NCBI RefSeq assembly: GCF_900188445.1
Contig: NZ_FZOR01000059.1
Location: 1 to 43,588, forward strand
DNA from: Actinomadura meyerae
GTDB taxonomy: Bacteria; Actinomycetota; Actinomycetes; Streptosporangiales; Streptosporangiaceae
Reading direction: 5' to 3'
Length of the DNA: 43,588 bases
Shown here: positions 26,490-34,731 of the stretch, piece after piece
How positions within the stretch are numbered: the first letter of the stretch is position 1
Layout: every line of letters begins with the position of its first letter
Program-made: the position numbers and the translations under genes
The notes under the pieces: model-generated
Told to the model about the DNA's origin: nothing
The model's input: only the letters and a program-made list of their open reading frames with translations
Databases searched by the model: none

Positions 26490-27682
26490 CTCGCACCATC
26501 ATCGACCTGCACGTGCTGCAGAGCGTCCCGCCGAGCAACCTGAACCGCGACGACACCGGCACTCCCAAGACCGCCGTCTACGGTGGCGTGCGGCGCGCCC
26601 GCGTCTCCAGCCAGGCGTGGAAGCGCGCCACGCGCAAGAGCTTCCACGACCTGCTCGACCCGAGCGAACTCGGTGTGCGGACCAAGCGGGTCGCCGAGCT
26701 GCTCGCCGACCGCATCCGGGGACTGGACGACTCCATCGACGAGTCCCAGGCATGGGACCTCGCGGCGGAGACCGTGCAGACCGCGACCGGCTCCAAGATC
26801 GAGGTGCCCAAGCGCCGCGGAGCCGCCAAGGACGACGAGCCGGCCGCGGCGCCGGAGTCGAAGTACCTGATGTTCCTCAGCGCGCGCCAGCTCGACGGCC
26901 TTGCCGAACTCGCCGTCGAAGGCCGCGACGACATCAAGGCCTTCTTCAAGGACAAGGACAACAAGGCGCGAGCCAGGCAGGTGGCCAACGCCCGCCACTC
27001 GGTCGACATCGCACTGTTCGGGCGCATGGTCGCCGACGGCGCCGACATCAACGTCGACGCCGCCACCCAGGTCGCCCATGCCCTCAGCGTCCACCAGGTG
27101 GAGAACGAGTCCGACTACTACACCGCCGTCGACGACCACAAAGAGCGCGAGGACGACGACCTCGGCGCGGGCATGATCGGAACGGTGGAGTTCAACTCCG
27201 CGACCCTCTACCGGTACGCGGCCCTGGACGTCGACCTCCTGCGCGCCAACCTGGGCAAGGGACTGCGTGAGGACGAGCCGGTCACCGAACCCACTCGACG
27301 TGCCGTAGAGGCGTTCGTGCAGGGATTCATCACCTCGATGCCCACCGGGAAGGTCAACACCTTCGGCAACCACACGCTCCCCGACGCGGTGGTGGTCAAG
27401 GTGCGCTCGTCCCGCCCGATCAGCTTCGTCGGGGCGTTCGAGGAGCCCTGCCGCAAGGCCCAGGACAGCGGCGGATACGTGCAGGAGGCGGCGGCACGGC
27501 TGGCCCGCTACATCCCGGAGATCGAGGCCGCCTACGGCGTCGGCGAAGACGCCCAGACGTGGGTCCTGAGCTTCGGCAAGAACGCTGAGCACCTGTCCGG
27601 CCTGGGCACCCAGGTCTCGCTGCCCGAGTTGGTCGACGCGGTCGGCGAGGAGGTCGCGCGCCGCCAGGAAGCCGCGCAGTGA
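26486..27682 (+). CDS. cas7e: Cascade backbone subunit Cas7e (CasC/Cse4)
   Basis: 398 residues from the ATG at 26486 (ATGA overlap with cse2). IIDLHVLQSVPPSNLNRDDT, KTAVYGGVRRARVSSQAWKR and TIE-like GTVEFNSATLYRYAALDVDL, then MPTGKVNTFGNHTLPDAVVV, are hallmarks of CasC. Six copies wrap the crRNA spacer as the filament of Cascade. The RAMP fold and full length are intact. The gene overlaps cas5e by four bases (GTGA). Confidence 0.96.
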   Translation: MTRTIIDLHVLQSVPPSNLNRDDTGTPKTAVYGGVRRARVSSQAWKRATRKSFHDLLDPSELGVRTKRVAELLADRIRGLDDSIDESQAWDLAAETVQTATGSKIEVPKRRGAAKDDEPAAAPESKYLMFLSARQLDGLAELAVEGRDDIKAFFKDKDNKARARQVANARHSVDIALFGRMVADGADINVDAATQVAHALSVHQVENESDYYTAVDDHKEREDDDLGAGMIGTVEFNSATLYRYAALDVDLLRANLGKGLREDEPVTEPTRRAVEAFVQGFITSMPTGKVNTFGNHTLPDAVVVKVRSSRPISFVGAFEEPCRKAQDSGGYVQEAAARLARYIPEIEAAYGVGEDAQTWVLSFGKNAEHLSGLGTQVSLPELVDAVGEEVARRQEAAQ

Positions 27683-28386
27683 GCGTCCTGACACTGCAGC
27701 TCGCCGGCCCCCTCCAGGCGTGGGGCGCATCGGCGCGGTTCGCACGGCGCACCACCGAGCATGCGCCCACCAAGAGCGGCGTGGTGGGCCTCCTCGCCGC
27801 GGCGCTCGGCCGCCGGCGCAGCGACGACATCGCCGACCTGGCCGCCCTGCGCTTCGGCGTCCGCGTCGACCAGCGCGGCACACTCGTCCGCGACTACCAG
27901 ACCGCACACCACTTCGAGAACGGCACCTCCATGCCGGTCTCCGAACGGTTCTACCTGGCCGACGCGGTGTTCGTCGCCGTGCTCGAAGGAGACGGCGACC
28001 TGATCGACCGGCTACACGACGCGGTACGCAGCCCGGCCTTCCTGCCGTATCTCGGGCGCCGGTCATGCCCGCCGTCCCGGCCGATCGAACTCGCCGTGCA
28101 CCATGACCAGACCCTCGACGAGCGTCTGAAGGACGAACCCTGGCGCGCCGCCGCATGGCACCAGCGCAGAAACCGCCAACCGAAGGTGACCCTGGAGACG
28201 ATCGTCGAAGGCAGGGGCGGAGACGGCCGCATCGACACCTTGCGCGACCAGCCGCTCAGCTTCGACCCCCGCCACCGCCGGTACGCACTGCGCGGGGTCC
28301 TTCACCAACGAGTGGAGATCCCCGCGCCGACCACCCGACGCGCCGCCGTCGACCACGACCCGACCGCCGTCCTACGAGGCCAGTGA
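27679..28386 (+). CDS. cas5e: Cascade subunit Cas5e (CasD)
   Basis: 235 residues from a GTG overlapping the cas7e stop. LTLQLAGPLQAWGASARFAR at the N-terminus and HAPTKSGVVGLLAAALGRRR nearby are the Cas5e signatures; YLGRRSCPPSRPIEL follows. The protein caps the 5' handle of the crRNA and links Cas7e to Cas8e. Length is normal for the family. The stop shares one base with the cas6e start (TGATG). Confidence 0.95.
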   Translation: MSVLTLQLAGPLQAWGASARFARRTTEHAPTKSGVVGLLAAALGRRRSDDIADLAALRFGVRVDQRGTLVRDYQTAHHFENGTSMPVSERFYLADAVFVAVLEGDGDLIDRLHDAVRSPAFLPYLGRRSCPPSRPIELAVHHDQTLDERLKDEPWRAAAWHQRRNRQPKVTLETIVEGRGGDGRIDTLRDQPLSFDPRHRRYALRGVLHQRVEIPAPTTRRAAVDHDPTAVLRGQ

Positions 28387-29075
28387 TGTACCTGACGCGC
28401 TTTCGCATCAATCCGCAACGGATCGGCGCCCGCAAGATGCTGTCGTCTCCGCAGGTGCTGCACGCGGCCGTCATGTCCTCCTTCGCCGAACTCCCCGTCG
28501 ACCGGCAGGACGGCCCGCGGGTGCTCTGGCGGCTCGACCGCGACAGCCAATCCCGCACCCACCTGTGCATCGTCAGTCCCTACAAGCCCGACCTGACGCA
28601 TCTGGTCGAGCAGGCCGGCTGGCCGACGACCGCACGCTGGGAAACCTACGACTACGGGCCCTTCCTCGACCGTCTCAGTACCGGCGACCAGTGGGCGTTC
28701 CGCCTGACCGCCAACCCCGTGCACTCCGTCCGCAACAAGGACGGTGCACCGACGAAGACGACCGCGCACATCGGCCCGCGCAACCAGGCGCGCTGGCTCC
28801 TGCAACGCCAGGAAGGCGCCGGGTTCGCCGTCGCCAGAAAGCCCGCACCATCGGGCACCCAAGACGAGTTGGACCGGCACCAGTTGATCGTCCACAGCCG
28901 TCGCGACCTCGCCTTCAAGAAGAAGGGGGGTGGCAAACCGGTCACGCTGGTCACTGCCACCTTTGACGGCCGTCTCGAAGTCACCGACCCCGACGCCTTC
29001 CGCCGAGCGCTCACTCACGGCATAGGCAAGGCCAAGGCATACGGGTGCGGGCTGATGACCCTCGCGAAGCCGTAA
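28386..29075 (+). CDS. cas6e: CRISPR RNA endoribonuclease Cas6e (CasE)
   Basis: 229 residues. MYLTRFRINPQRIGARKMLS opens the first RAMP domain. His26 in SPQVLHAAVMSSF is at the position of the known catalytic histidine. The C-terminal glycine-rich loop is HGIGKAKAYGCGLMTLA. Cas6e cuts the repeat hairpin and remains on the 3' stem-loop of the mature crRNA. Repeats in arrays 1-3 keep the 7-bp stem it needs. Start and stop are tightly packed with cas5e and cas1e. Confidence 0.95.
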   Translation: MYLTRFRINPQRIGARKMLSSPQVLHAAVMSSFAELPVDRQDGPRVLWRLDRDSQSRTHLCIVSPYKPDLTHLVEQAGWPTTARWETYDYGPFLDRLSTGDQWAFRLTANPVHSVRNKDGAPTKTTAHIGPRNQARWLLQRQEGAGFAVARKPAPSGTQDELDRHQLIVHSRRDLAFKKKGGGKPVTLVTATFDGRLEVTDPDAFRRALTHGIGKAKAYGCGLMTLAKP

Positions 29076-29077
29076 CC

Positions 29078-30030
29078 ATGTCGACCGTCGGCAAGCGAGG
29101 TGCGTCCTCACCCCGGGAACTCACCCGGATGAGCGACCGGCTGTCCTTCATCTACCTCGAACGCTGCACACTGCACGCGAGGACAACGCCATCACCGCCG
29201 AGGACGCGGACGGCATCACCCATATCCCGTCCGCGACCATCGGCACGCTCCTGCTCGGGCCCGGCACCCGCGTCACGCACCAGGCCATGAGCGTCCTGGG
29301 CGACAGCGGCGCCGGGGTCGTCTGGGTCGGCGAGCAAGGAGTCCGCTTCTACTCCGGCGGCCGGTCCCTCAACCGCTCCTCCGCACTCGTCGAAGCGCAA
29401 GCCACCGCATGGGCGAACCGCCGAACCCGCCTGAACGTCGCCCGCGCCATGTACCGGATGCGCTTCCCGGGCGAAGACCCGTCCGGCCTCAGCCGCCACG
29501 AACTCCTCGGCCGCGAGGGGCGGCGCGTCAAAGAGCGCTACCGCTACGAGGCCGCCCGAGTGGGCCTGGCCTGGAACGGCAGGCACTACGTCCCTGGCGA
29601 CTTCGACTCAGGCGACGCCGCCAACCAGGCGGTCACGGCCGCCGCACAATGCATGTACGGCATCGCCCAGACCACCGTCGCGGCTCTCGGCTGCTCCCCC
29701 GGCCTAGGATTCATCCACTCCGGACACGAACTCGCCTTCGTCCTGGACATCGCCGACCTCTACAAGACCGAGATCGCCATCCCCGTCGCCTTCGAGACCG
29801 CCACTGACAGTCCAGAAGACATCGGCTCTCGTACCCGCCGCGCCATCCGAGACCGCGTCAACGAGGTCGGCCTACTCCGACGCTGTGTCCACGACATCAA
29901 GCGGCTCCTCCTCCCCGACGACGCGGCAGGCGACCCGACCGCCGACGACACCGACCAGGTCACACTGCAAAGCGACCATGGCATGAACATCGAATCCGGA
30001 CGCAACTACGCCGAAGACGTGCACTGGTGA
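29078..30030 (+). pseudogene. cas1e: Integrase Cas1e, broken by a one-base frameshift at codon 33
   Basis: The ATG at 29078 begins MSTVGKRGASSPRELTRMSD, a typical Cas1e start. After LERCTLH (to 29176) one C is missing (expected CAC CGC GAG, found CAC GCG AG). The shifted frame continues as EDNAITAEDADGITHIPSAT and on through the intact rest to 30030. Restored length would be 317 residues, with the metal ligands present (E158, H214, D227 in restored numbering). In the given sequence translation from 29078 stops early, and the in-frame ATG at 29287 would lack 70 residues and has no ribosome site. Cas1e with Cas2e inserts spacers, so adaptation is probably lost unless this is a read error. Confidence 0.92.
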
Positions 30031-30377
30031 CCATCATCGTCCTCACGAACTGCCCCGCCGGCCTGCGCGGCTTCCTCACCCGCTGGATGATGGAGATCTC
30101 ACCCGGCGTCTTCATCGGCGGCCCGTCCGCCCGGATCAGGCAAGCCCTCTGGGACGAAGTGCACCAGTACGCCGACACCGGCCGCGCGCTGCTCGCTTAC
30201 ACGACGAACAACGAGCAGGGCTTCACCTTCGAAACCCGCGACCACAAATGGCAACCCATCGATCACGACGGACTCACACTGATCCGCCGCCCCAAGGCGA
30301 AGCCGGTCGTCTCCTCGAAGCCCCCAGCAGCCGGCTGGAGCAAAGCCTCCAAACGCCGCCGCTACGGCAAACGCTGA
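30027..30377 (+). CDS. cas2e: Adaptation protein Cas2e
   Basis: 116 residues from a GTG overlapping the cas1e stop (GTGA). TIIVLTNCPAGLRGFLTRWM, EISPGVFIGGPSARIRQALW and LLAYTTNNEQGFTFETRDH mark a type I-E Cas2 of the ferredoxin-like fold. A basic tail (SKASKRRRYGKR) extends the C-terminus. It normally forms the core of the Cas1-Cas2 integrase; with cas1e broken its role is uncertain. Array 2 and its leader follow immediately. Confidence 0.94.
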   Translation: MTIIVLTNCPAGLRGFLTRWMMEISPGVFIGGPSARIRQALWDEVHQYADTGRALLAYTTNNEQGFTFETRDHKWQPIDHDGLTLIRRPKAKPVVSSKPPAAGWSKASKRRRYGKR

Positions 30378-30454
30378 CCGACGCCCGAAATGTCGGAATC
30401 TCACAAAGTGCTTCCAACAGCGCCGCCGGCCGATAAACCCGCAGGTCAGCCAGA
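30375..30454 (+). promoter_or_regulatory. Leader of CRISPR array 2
   Basis: AAATGTCGGAATC, AAAGTGCTTCCAAC, GATAAACCC and GCAGGTCAGCCAGA align with the reverse complement of the array 1 and array 3 leaders. TAAACC stands where the -10 box is in the other copies. It starts directly after the cas2e stop. Confidence 0.8.
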
Positions 30455-31081
30455 GTGCTCCCCGCGCACGCGGGGATGGTCCCCACGTGGCCGTCAAAAT
30501 TCAACGTGGCGACCTGTGCTCCCCGCGCACGCGGGGATGGTCCCGTCACGGTCCTGGACCACCAGCCGCCGGACCAGTGCTCCCCGCGCACGCGGGGATG
30601 GTCCCGCTTCCAGCGCCTCGCCGCCGGGGCGGGGCTGGTGCTCCCCGCGCACGCGGGGATGGTCCCGGCACGACCGCGTACGCGGGCACGGCGGTCCGGT
30701 GCTCCCCGCGCACGCGGGGATGGTCCCCGCCACCACCCGTCGAACCCGTCCAGCAATTCGTGCTCCCCGCGCACCCGGGGATGATCCCTCGCAGAGCTGG
30801 TCGGCGTCCCGCGGGTAGCGGGTGCTCCCCGCGCACGCGGGAATGGTCCCCCGGTCCGGTACGTCCCCGTGACGGCGCAGGCGTGCTCCCCGCGCACGCG
30901 GGGATGGTCCCAGTCGTCCGCGAGTTGCCGGACCGGCGCCGCAGTGCTCCCCGCGCACGCGGGGATGGTCCCCCGGAGGCCCCTGGTTCAAATCCAGGCG
31001 TCCTGTGCGGGGATGGTCCCGCCGAGGTCCGCGCGGCGCGGGAGGAAGGTCGGTGCTCCCCGCGCACGCGAGGATGGTCCC
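30455..31081 (+). CRISPR. CRISPR array 2, type I-E, 11 repeats and 10 spacers
   Basis: 29-bp repeats beginning GTGCTCCCCGCGCACG and ending GGGGATGGTCCC, spacers 32-33 bp. Variants: 30760 (two changes), 30822 (one) and 31053 (one). The tenth repeat (31005-31020) is only 16 bp: 13 internal bases are gone, removing the 5' arm of the hairpin. The spacer before it (30973-31004) contains a tRNA T-arm sequence. The array is transcribed away from cas2e and faces array 3. Confidence 0.97.
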
Positions 31082-31099
31082 CGGGATCCCGTGCGCGTC

Positions 31100-31201
31100 A
31101 CAACCCGGGACGGTGCTGTCGGCGGCAAGTGAAAACTGACCCCCAGGCGAGACCAGGTCAAACTCACACACCACCTCCGTGGACACAACCCACAGACCCA
31201 C
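31100..31201. mobile_element. Insertion sequence end fragments between arrays 2 and 3
   Basis: CGGCAAGTGAAAACTGACCC (31123 on) looks like an IS21-type end. GACCAGGTCAAACTCACACA with CCACCTCCGTGGACAC (31150-31200) is nearly repeated at 36910-36956, next to an IS256-like transposase remnant. No transposase remains here. Confidence 0.5.
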
Positions 31202-31262
31202 CCGTAGGGACCACTCCTGACGGAAAACACATCCGCAACTCGCATGAGCTCGCCGCGTTCTG

Positions 31263-31473
31263 CGGATCATCCCCGCGTGCGCAGGGATCACAGCGACCGG
31301 TCCCACAGGGCACGCTCCTCGGGGGACCATCCCCGCGTGCGCGGGGAGCACCTCATGCACGCCTGGCAGTGCCGGTGTGACGAGGGACCATCCCCGCGTG
31401 CGCGGGGAGCACTACGGTCGATCACGTCCCCCGACGCACGGGAGGGGACCATCCCCGCGTGCGCGGGGAGCAC
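31263..31473 (-). CRISPR. CRISPR array 3, type I-E, 4 repeats and 3 spacers
   Basis: Three full repeats (31323, 31384, 31445) read GGGACCATCCCCGCG plus TGCGCGGGGAGCAC on the plus strand; the far repeat at 31263-31291 is degenerate. Spacers are 31-32 bp. It is transcribed on the minus strand from the leader at 31474, facing array 2. Confidence 0.95.
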
Positions 31474-31545
31474 ACTCGCTGACCTGGGAGTTTAGACAGC
31501 GGGAAGGCGAATTTGGAGCACTTTTGCAGGTTCGGACAAATCAGA
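31474..31545 (-). promoter_or_regulatory. Leader of CRISPR array 3
   Basis: ACTCGCTGACCTGGGAGTTT, GGAGCACTTTTGCAG and CGGACAAATCAGAC match the array 1 leader over about 70 bp. On the minus strand TAAACT is the likely -10 box. The following 31546-31670 holds nothing I recognise. Confidence 0.85.
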
Positions 31546-31670
31546 CATCGGGCAAAGGCGGCGGCCGCGCTTCCCTCCTAGTCCGTGCCGAGCCGTCGAA
31601 ACTCGTCCCGGGCTCGCGCCTACGGGTAGTCGCCCGCGAGGAGGTGTGCGAGAGCGCGCAAGGTCCGTCA

Positions 31671-32261
31671 TCAGGACTGGCTTTCGCAGGTTATGGGTGC
31701 TTGGCGCTTGTAGCTTCGGTAGTGACTGGCTAGGACGTCAAGGCGAAGCAGTGGCCAGAGGGTTGCAGCCCCGGTGGTCTTGTCAAAGACAAGGGTTGTC
31801 GGAGTCTCGATGGTGGGGCTGGATGGCAACTCGGGCAGGGATAGCACGATTGGCATCGCTTGGTAGCCGTGATCGAACTCCTCAATGTGGACCAGGATCG
31901 GGTCTTCATGCTGGCGCGAGAAGTAGAGGCGAGCGCGACGCCAGGCCTCCGCAGCGTCGAGGGGGCCTGGATGCTGGGCAGCCAGCGAAGGGGTGGGGCA
32001 GTTGGCGGAGGTCTGTTCTTGCTCGTAGCCGCGCATGGTGGACGAGGCCGTGCTCTCTAGGACCGTGACCAGGGCCTGTGCGGTGATGGAGACCAGGTTG
32101 CGGGCGCGGTGAAGGAAATCGAGGGTGTCATCGTCGAGGTGGGCGGCGGCCGGTTGGGTGAGCAGGCGCTCGATGGCTTGAGGGTCGGCTCGTTCGGCGA
32201 GTCGCTGGATGCTCTCGGCTCCACGAAGGATGTGGGCGTGGCGGTCGGTGGCAGCGGGCAT
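31671..32261 (-). CDS. Conserved-looking hypothetical protein
   Basis: 196 residues, not assigned to a family. The first 80 residues are helical (AESIQRLAERADPQAIERLL, FLHRARNLVSITAQALVTVL); the rest is mixed, with ILVHIEEFDHGYQAMPIVLS and TTLVFDKTTGAATLWPLLRL, which read as beta strands. No signal peptide or membrane segment. It lies 104 bp downstream of the ATP-binding protein on the same strand, so it may share its transcript. The regular codon pattern supports coding. Confidence 0.65.
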   Translation of the reverse strand: MPAATDRHAHILRGAESIQRLAERADPQAIERLLTQPAAAHLDDDTLDFLHRARNLVSITAQALVTVLESTASSTMRGYEQEQTSANCPTPSLAAQHPGPLDAAEAWRRARLYFSRQHEDPILVHIEEFDHGYQAMPIVLSLPELPSSPTIETPTTLVFDKTTGAATLWPLLRLDVLASHYRSYKRQAPITCESQS

Positions 32262-32365
32262 GGCGTTTTGTCCTGATGGGTGGCGGCGGCAGCCGGGGAC
32301 GCGGTGGACGGGAGGTGGCCACCACGTCCCCGGGGACGGGGCCGGCTGGACGCCGGGGACGGTTG

Positions 32366-33133
32366 TCAGGTCGACGTTTTCGAGGCGTGTGTTTCGTGGT
32401 GGCCGACGATGCGTTCGGCGGTCTCTTGTAGATCAATGAGGGGCTGGCGGGAGTAGCCCTGCCCGTCACGCCAGGAGAACGCCTTCGGCTCGACCCAGAC
32501 GTCCAAGGCTCCTGCGGTGACGACCGAGATGCCCTTGTCGTCGCTGCGGCACGAGGTGGGAATGCCGCGAGCCGCAAGCGCCTCGCAGAGCCGGTTCGCC
32601 GCCAAGCCCGGGGCTATGACATGGCCCGCAGCCGACCACGCAGCCGGCAGCGGGAGCGTGAACCAGACACGCTTGCCCGTCGATACGGCCAACCGGGAGC
32701 GAGTGAAGCTCGCACCAGCGTGGACGGCCAAGGCCAAGACGATGGACAAGCCCCTGCCGTGTTCGTCGAGCAGGTCATTGTGGGAGAGGCTCGGCCAGGC
32801 GTCGCGGTGGGCGTCGAAGACCGAGACGACCAGTTGCGGGGTTGGGCGGGTGCGCGCCCAGATCCACAATTCGGGCCGCGTGGTCGAGGATGCGTGGGCG
32901 AGTGCGTTGGTGGCCAGTTCGGAGACCGCGAGCCTGGCGTCTTCGATCGGGTCAGGGGCGAAGTTCAACTGGCGCATAGTCGCCGCGACGAGGGACCGCG
33001 CGTGGGAGGCGGCGCTCCGGTCGCCGGGGAGTTGGAAGGCGCAGGCGCCGCCGGCCGGGATGTCTGCCGGGCCACCGGTCAGCATCGACCGCTCCGGCTC
33101 AGGGTCCTGGGCATGGAGTGACGGCCGCAGCAT
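32366..33133 (-). CDS. RsbW-like ATP-binding protein (HATPase)
   Basis: 255 residues. The GHKL ATPase motifs are visible: N box DARLAVSELATNALAHA (residues about 64-80), G1 SVFDAHRD, and G2 DEHGRGLSIVLALA. The last 90 residues form an extra domain of unknown fold (ANRLCEALAARGIPTSCRSD, GALDVWVEPKAFSW). Stand-alone ATPases of this kind pair with XRE-DUF5753 and DUF397 proteins in the WhiJ/AbaA-type groups of streptomycetes and relatives, which is the arrangement here. A later Met at residue 17 is an alternative start that would shorten the 55-bp overlap with the upstream gene. Confidence 0.83.
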   Translation of the reverse strand: MLRPSLHAQDPEPERSMLTGGPADIPAGGACAFQLPGDRSAASHARSLVAATMRQLNFAPDPIEDARLAVSELATNALAHASSTTRPELWIWARTRPTPQLVVSVFDAHRDAWPSLSHNDLLDEHGRGLSIVLALAVHAGASFTRSRLAVSTGKRVWFTLPLPAAWSAAGHVIAPGLAANRLCEALAARGIPTSCRSDDKGISVVTAGALDVWVEPKAFSWRDGQGYSRQPLIDLQETAERIVGHHETHASKTST

Positions 33134-33567
33134 CGGACGCGTCCTCGTGAGGCCCTGCGAAGCCGCGAGGGCGGTTCGTCCGGCGACGGGCAGGGGGTCG
33201 TGGGCTTCGTGATGTTGCTGTGGAGCAGGCTGGGCGACGGCCGCCGCAGCGGGCAGGGGGTAAACGAGTCGAGTTGCCGCTCCAGGTCAGCGGGCGTGGC
33301 GGCCTCGATGAGTCGCGGTGCGCAGTCCTCGAACTGGATGAAGGCCCAGTAGCTCCCCGTGTATTCGCCGAACCAGATGGTGGCGGACGGGAACCGGCCG
33401 CTGAGGTCGGCGGTGGCTCGGTCGGAGTCCTGGGCGGACGTGACCCAAGGGTCGGGCGGCATCGCAGGCGGTGTCGGGGTACGGACAGGCGCCCCTTCGA
33501 CAATGGGTCCGCACTTTGCGGTGGGTGGCATCACCTGAACCGGTGATGGATTCGTACGATCATGCAT
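33079..33567 (-). CDS. Small hypothetical protein upstream of the ATPase
   Basis: 162 residues from the ATG at 33565-33567, which has GGAGG eight bases upstream; the longer frame to 33834 is not supported. The centre, GRFPSATIWFGEYTGSYWAF with LIEAATPADLERQLDSF, looks like a compact conserved domain seen beside such ATPases; the N-terminus is Pro-rich and the last 50 residues are low-complexity and overlap the ATPase gene. No known function. It is the first gene of the minus-strand unit, divergent from the XRE regulator. Confidence 0.6.
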   Translation of the reverse strand: MHDRTNPSPVQVMPPTAKCGPIVEGAPVRTPTPPAMPPDPWVTSAQDSDRATADLSGRFPSATIWFGEYTGSYWAFIQFEDCAPRLIEAATPADLERQLDSFTPCPLRRPSPSLLHSNITKPTTPCPSPDEPPSRLRRASRGRVRCCGRHSMPRTLSRSGRC

Positions 33568-33593
33568 GGGTTGGACCTCCAGCGTCCGATCAA

Positions 33594-33629
33594 GGTCTCG
33601 GACCGGTGTGCCAGCACCGGTCCGAGACC
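33594..33629. promoter_or_regulatory. Perfect 15-bp inverted repeat between divergent genes
   Basis: GGTCTCGGACCGGTG and CACCGGTCCGAGACC are separated by six bases, 27 bp before the minus-strand gene start. It may form a hairpin in that mRNA or be the operator of the XRE-family protein encoded in the other direction. Confidence 0.6.
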
Positions 33630-33861
33630 GCCCAACCTTCCGGTCAGGTGGGGCCTGCCAGGCCCCGGCCGGGTATCCCCGCTGGCATCTGCATGACCTC
33701 TGCGCGCTCACACACAGGCGCGAAAGGATCACCCAGCGGAGTAACCCAGGGCCATCATGCCTACACGTAGCGCATCTGTCTATGTACTTGTTCAGATTTC
33801 TGTGGCGCTGTTTCAGGTGATCGGCGCTAAGCACCTAGATCGTCGTGCGACACTGAGCGAC

Positions 33862-34731
33862 ATGCCGAACGCGCAGAGTCCGACAGTCAGGCACCGTCGG
33901 CTTGCTCGCCAACTCCGCCAGCAGCGTGAGAAGGCGGGGCTGACGATGGAGGGGGCAGCCGCCGCGCTGGGTTGGAGTCGTCCGAAGCTGCTCCGCTTCG
34001 AAACGGCCAAAACGCGACCCAAGCCCTCGGACGTCGAGGAGATGCTCGACCTCTACGGAGGGGACGAGGGCATCAAGCTCGCGCTCATGCAGTTGGCACG
34101 AGACATCCGCAAGCGGGGCTGGTGGTCGGCGTTCAACGACGTACTGACCGGATCGTTCGCCGAGCTTGAGGATGACGCCATCGCGATCCGCAGTTGGCAG
34201 GTCCAGTTCATACCCGGTCTGCTGCAAACCAGCGACTACGCGATGGCTCTCATCCGGGTCCTGAGTCCAGAAGACTCCGAAGATGTGCTGCTACGACGCC
34301 TCCAGGCGCGTATGGCACGCCGTGCGATCCTGGAGCGGGAGAACGCTCCGTCGTACACGGTCGTCCTGGACGAATCCGTGCTTAGACGCGCGGTGGGCGG
34401 GCCGCAGATCATGGCGCGGCAGCTTGAGGCGCTCGCGAGCGCCTCCGCCAAACCCAACATCAGCATTCGCGTCATGCCCATCTCGGTGGGTGAGCACGCG
34501 GGGATGGACGGCCCCTTCGTCGCGCTGAGCTTCGCAGGGGAACTCGACCAGGACGTCATCTACCTGGAAGGTATGGGCGGAGAGATCTATGTCGAAGACG
34601 TCGGCCAGGTAGCGCGCGGTAACGTGAGATTTGACCGCATTTGCGAGCAAGCCCTTGCCGAGGAGGACTCGCTCGCCCTGATCGCCGACATCGCCAAGGA
34701 GCACCAGCAATCCCATGAGCCTCCACGATGA
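33862..34731 (+). CDS. XRE-family regulator with DUF5753 (WhiJ-like)
   Basis: 289 residues from the ATG at 33862. The helix-turn-helix spans about residues 14-60 (RQQREKAGLTMEGAAAALGW, SRPKLLRFETAKTRPKPSDV). The remainder is a DUF5753 effector domain, recognised by SWQVQFIPGLLQTSDYAMAL, RRLQARMARRAILE and ISIRVMPISVGEHAGMDGPF. These regulators pair with small DUF397 proteins; in streptomycetes the WhiJ type affects development. The DUF397 gene overlaps its 3' end by 17 bp. The upstream longer frame starts in the divergent promoter region and is unlikely. Confidence 0.9.
   Translation: MPNAQSPTVRHRRLARQLRQQREKAGLTMEGAAAALGWSRPKLLRFETAKTRPKPSDVEEMLDLYGGDEGIKLALMQLARDIRKRGWWSAFNDVLTGSFAELEDDAIAIRSWQVQFIPGLLQTSDYAMALIRVLSPEDSEDVLLRRLQARMARRAILERENAPSYTVVLDESVLRRAVGGPQIMARQLEALASASAKPNISIRVMPISVGEHAGMDGPFVALSFAGELDQDVIYLEGMGGEIYVEDVGQVARGNVRFDRICEQALAEEDSLALIADIAKEHQQSHEPPR

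Noticed and set aside
30973..31004. A tRNA gene at the T-arm sequence
   Set aside because: Only the T-arm and part of an acceptor strand are present, and they fill exactly one 32-bp spacer.
30274..31473. ORFs across arrays 2 and 3
   Set aside because: They also consist of translated 61-bp repeat units.
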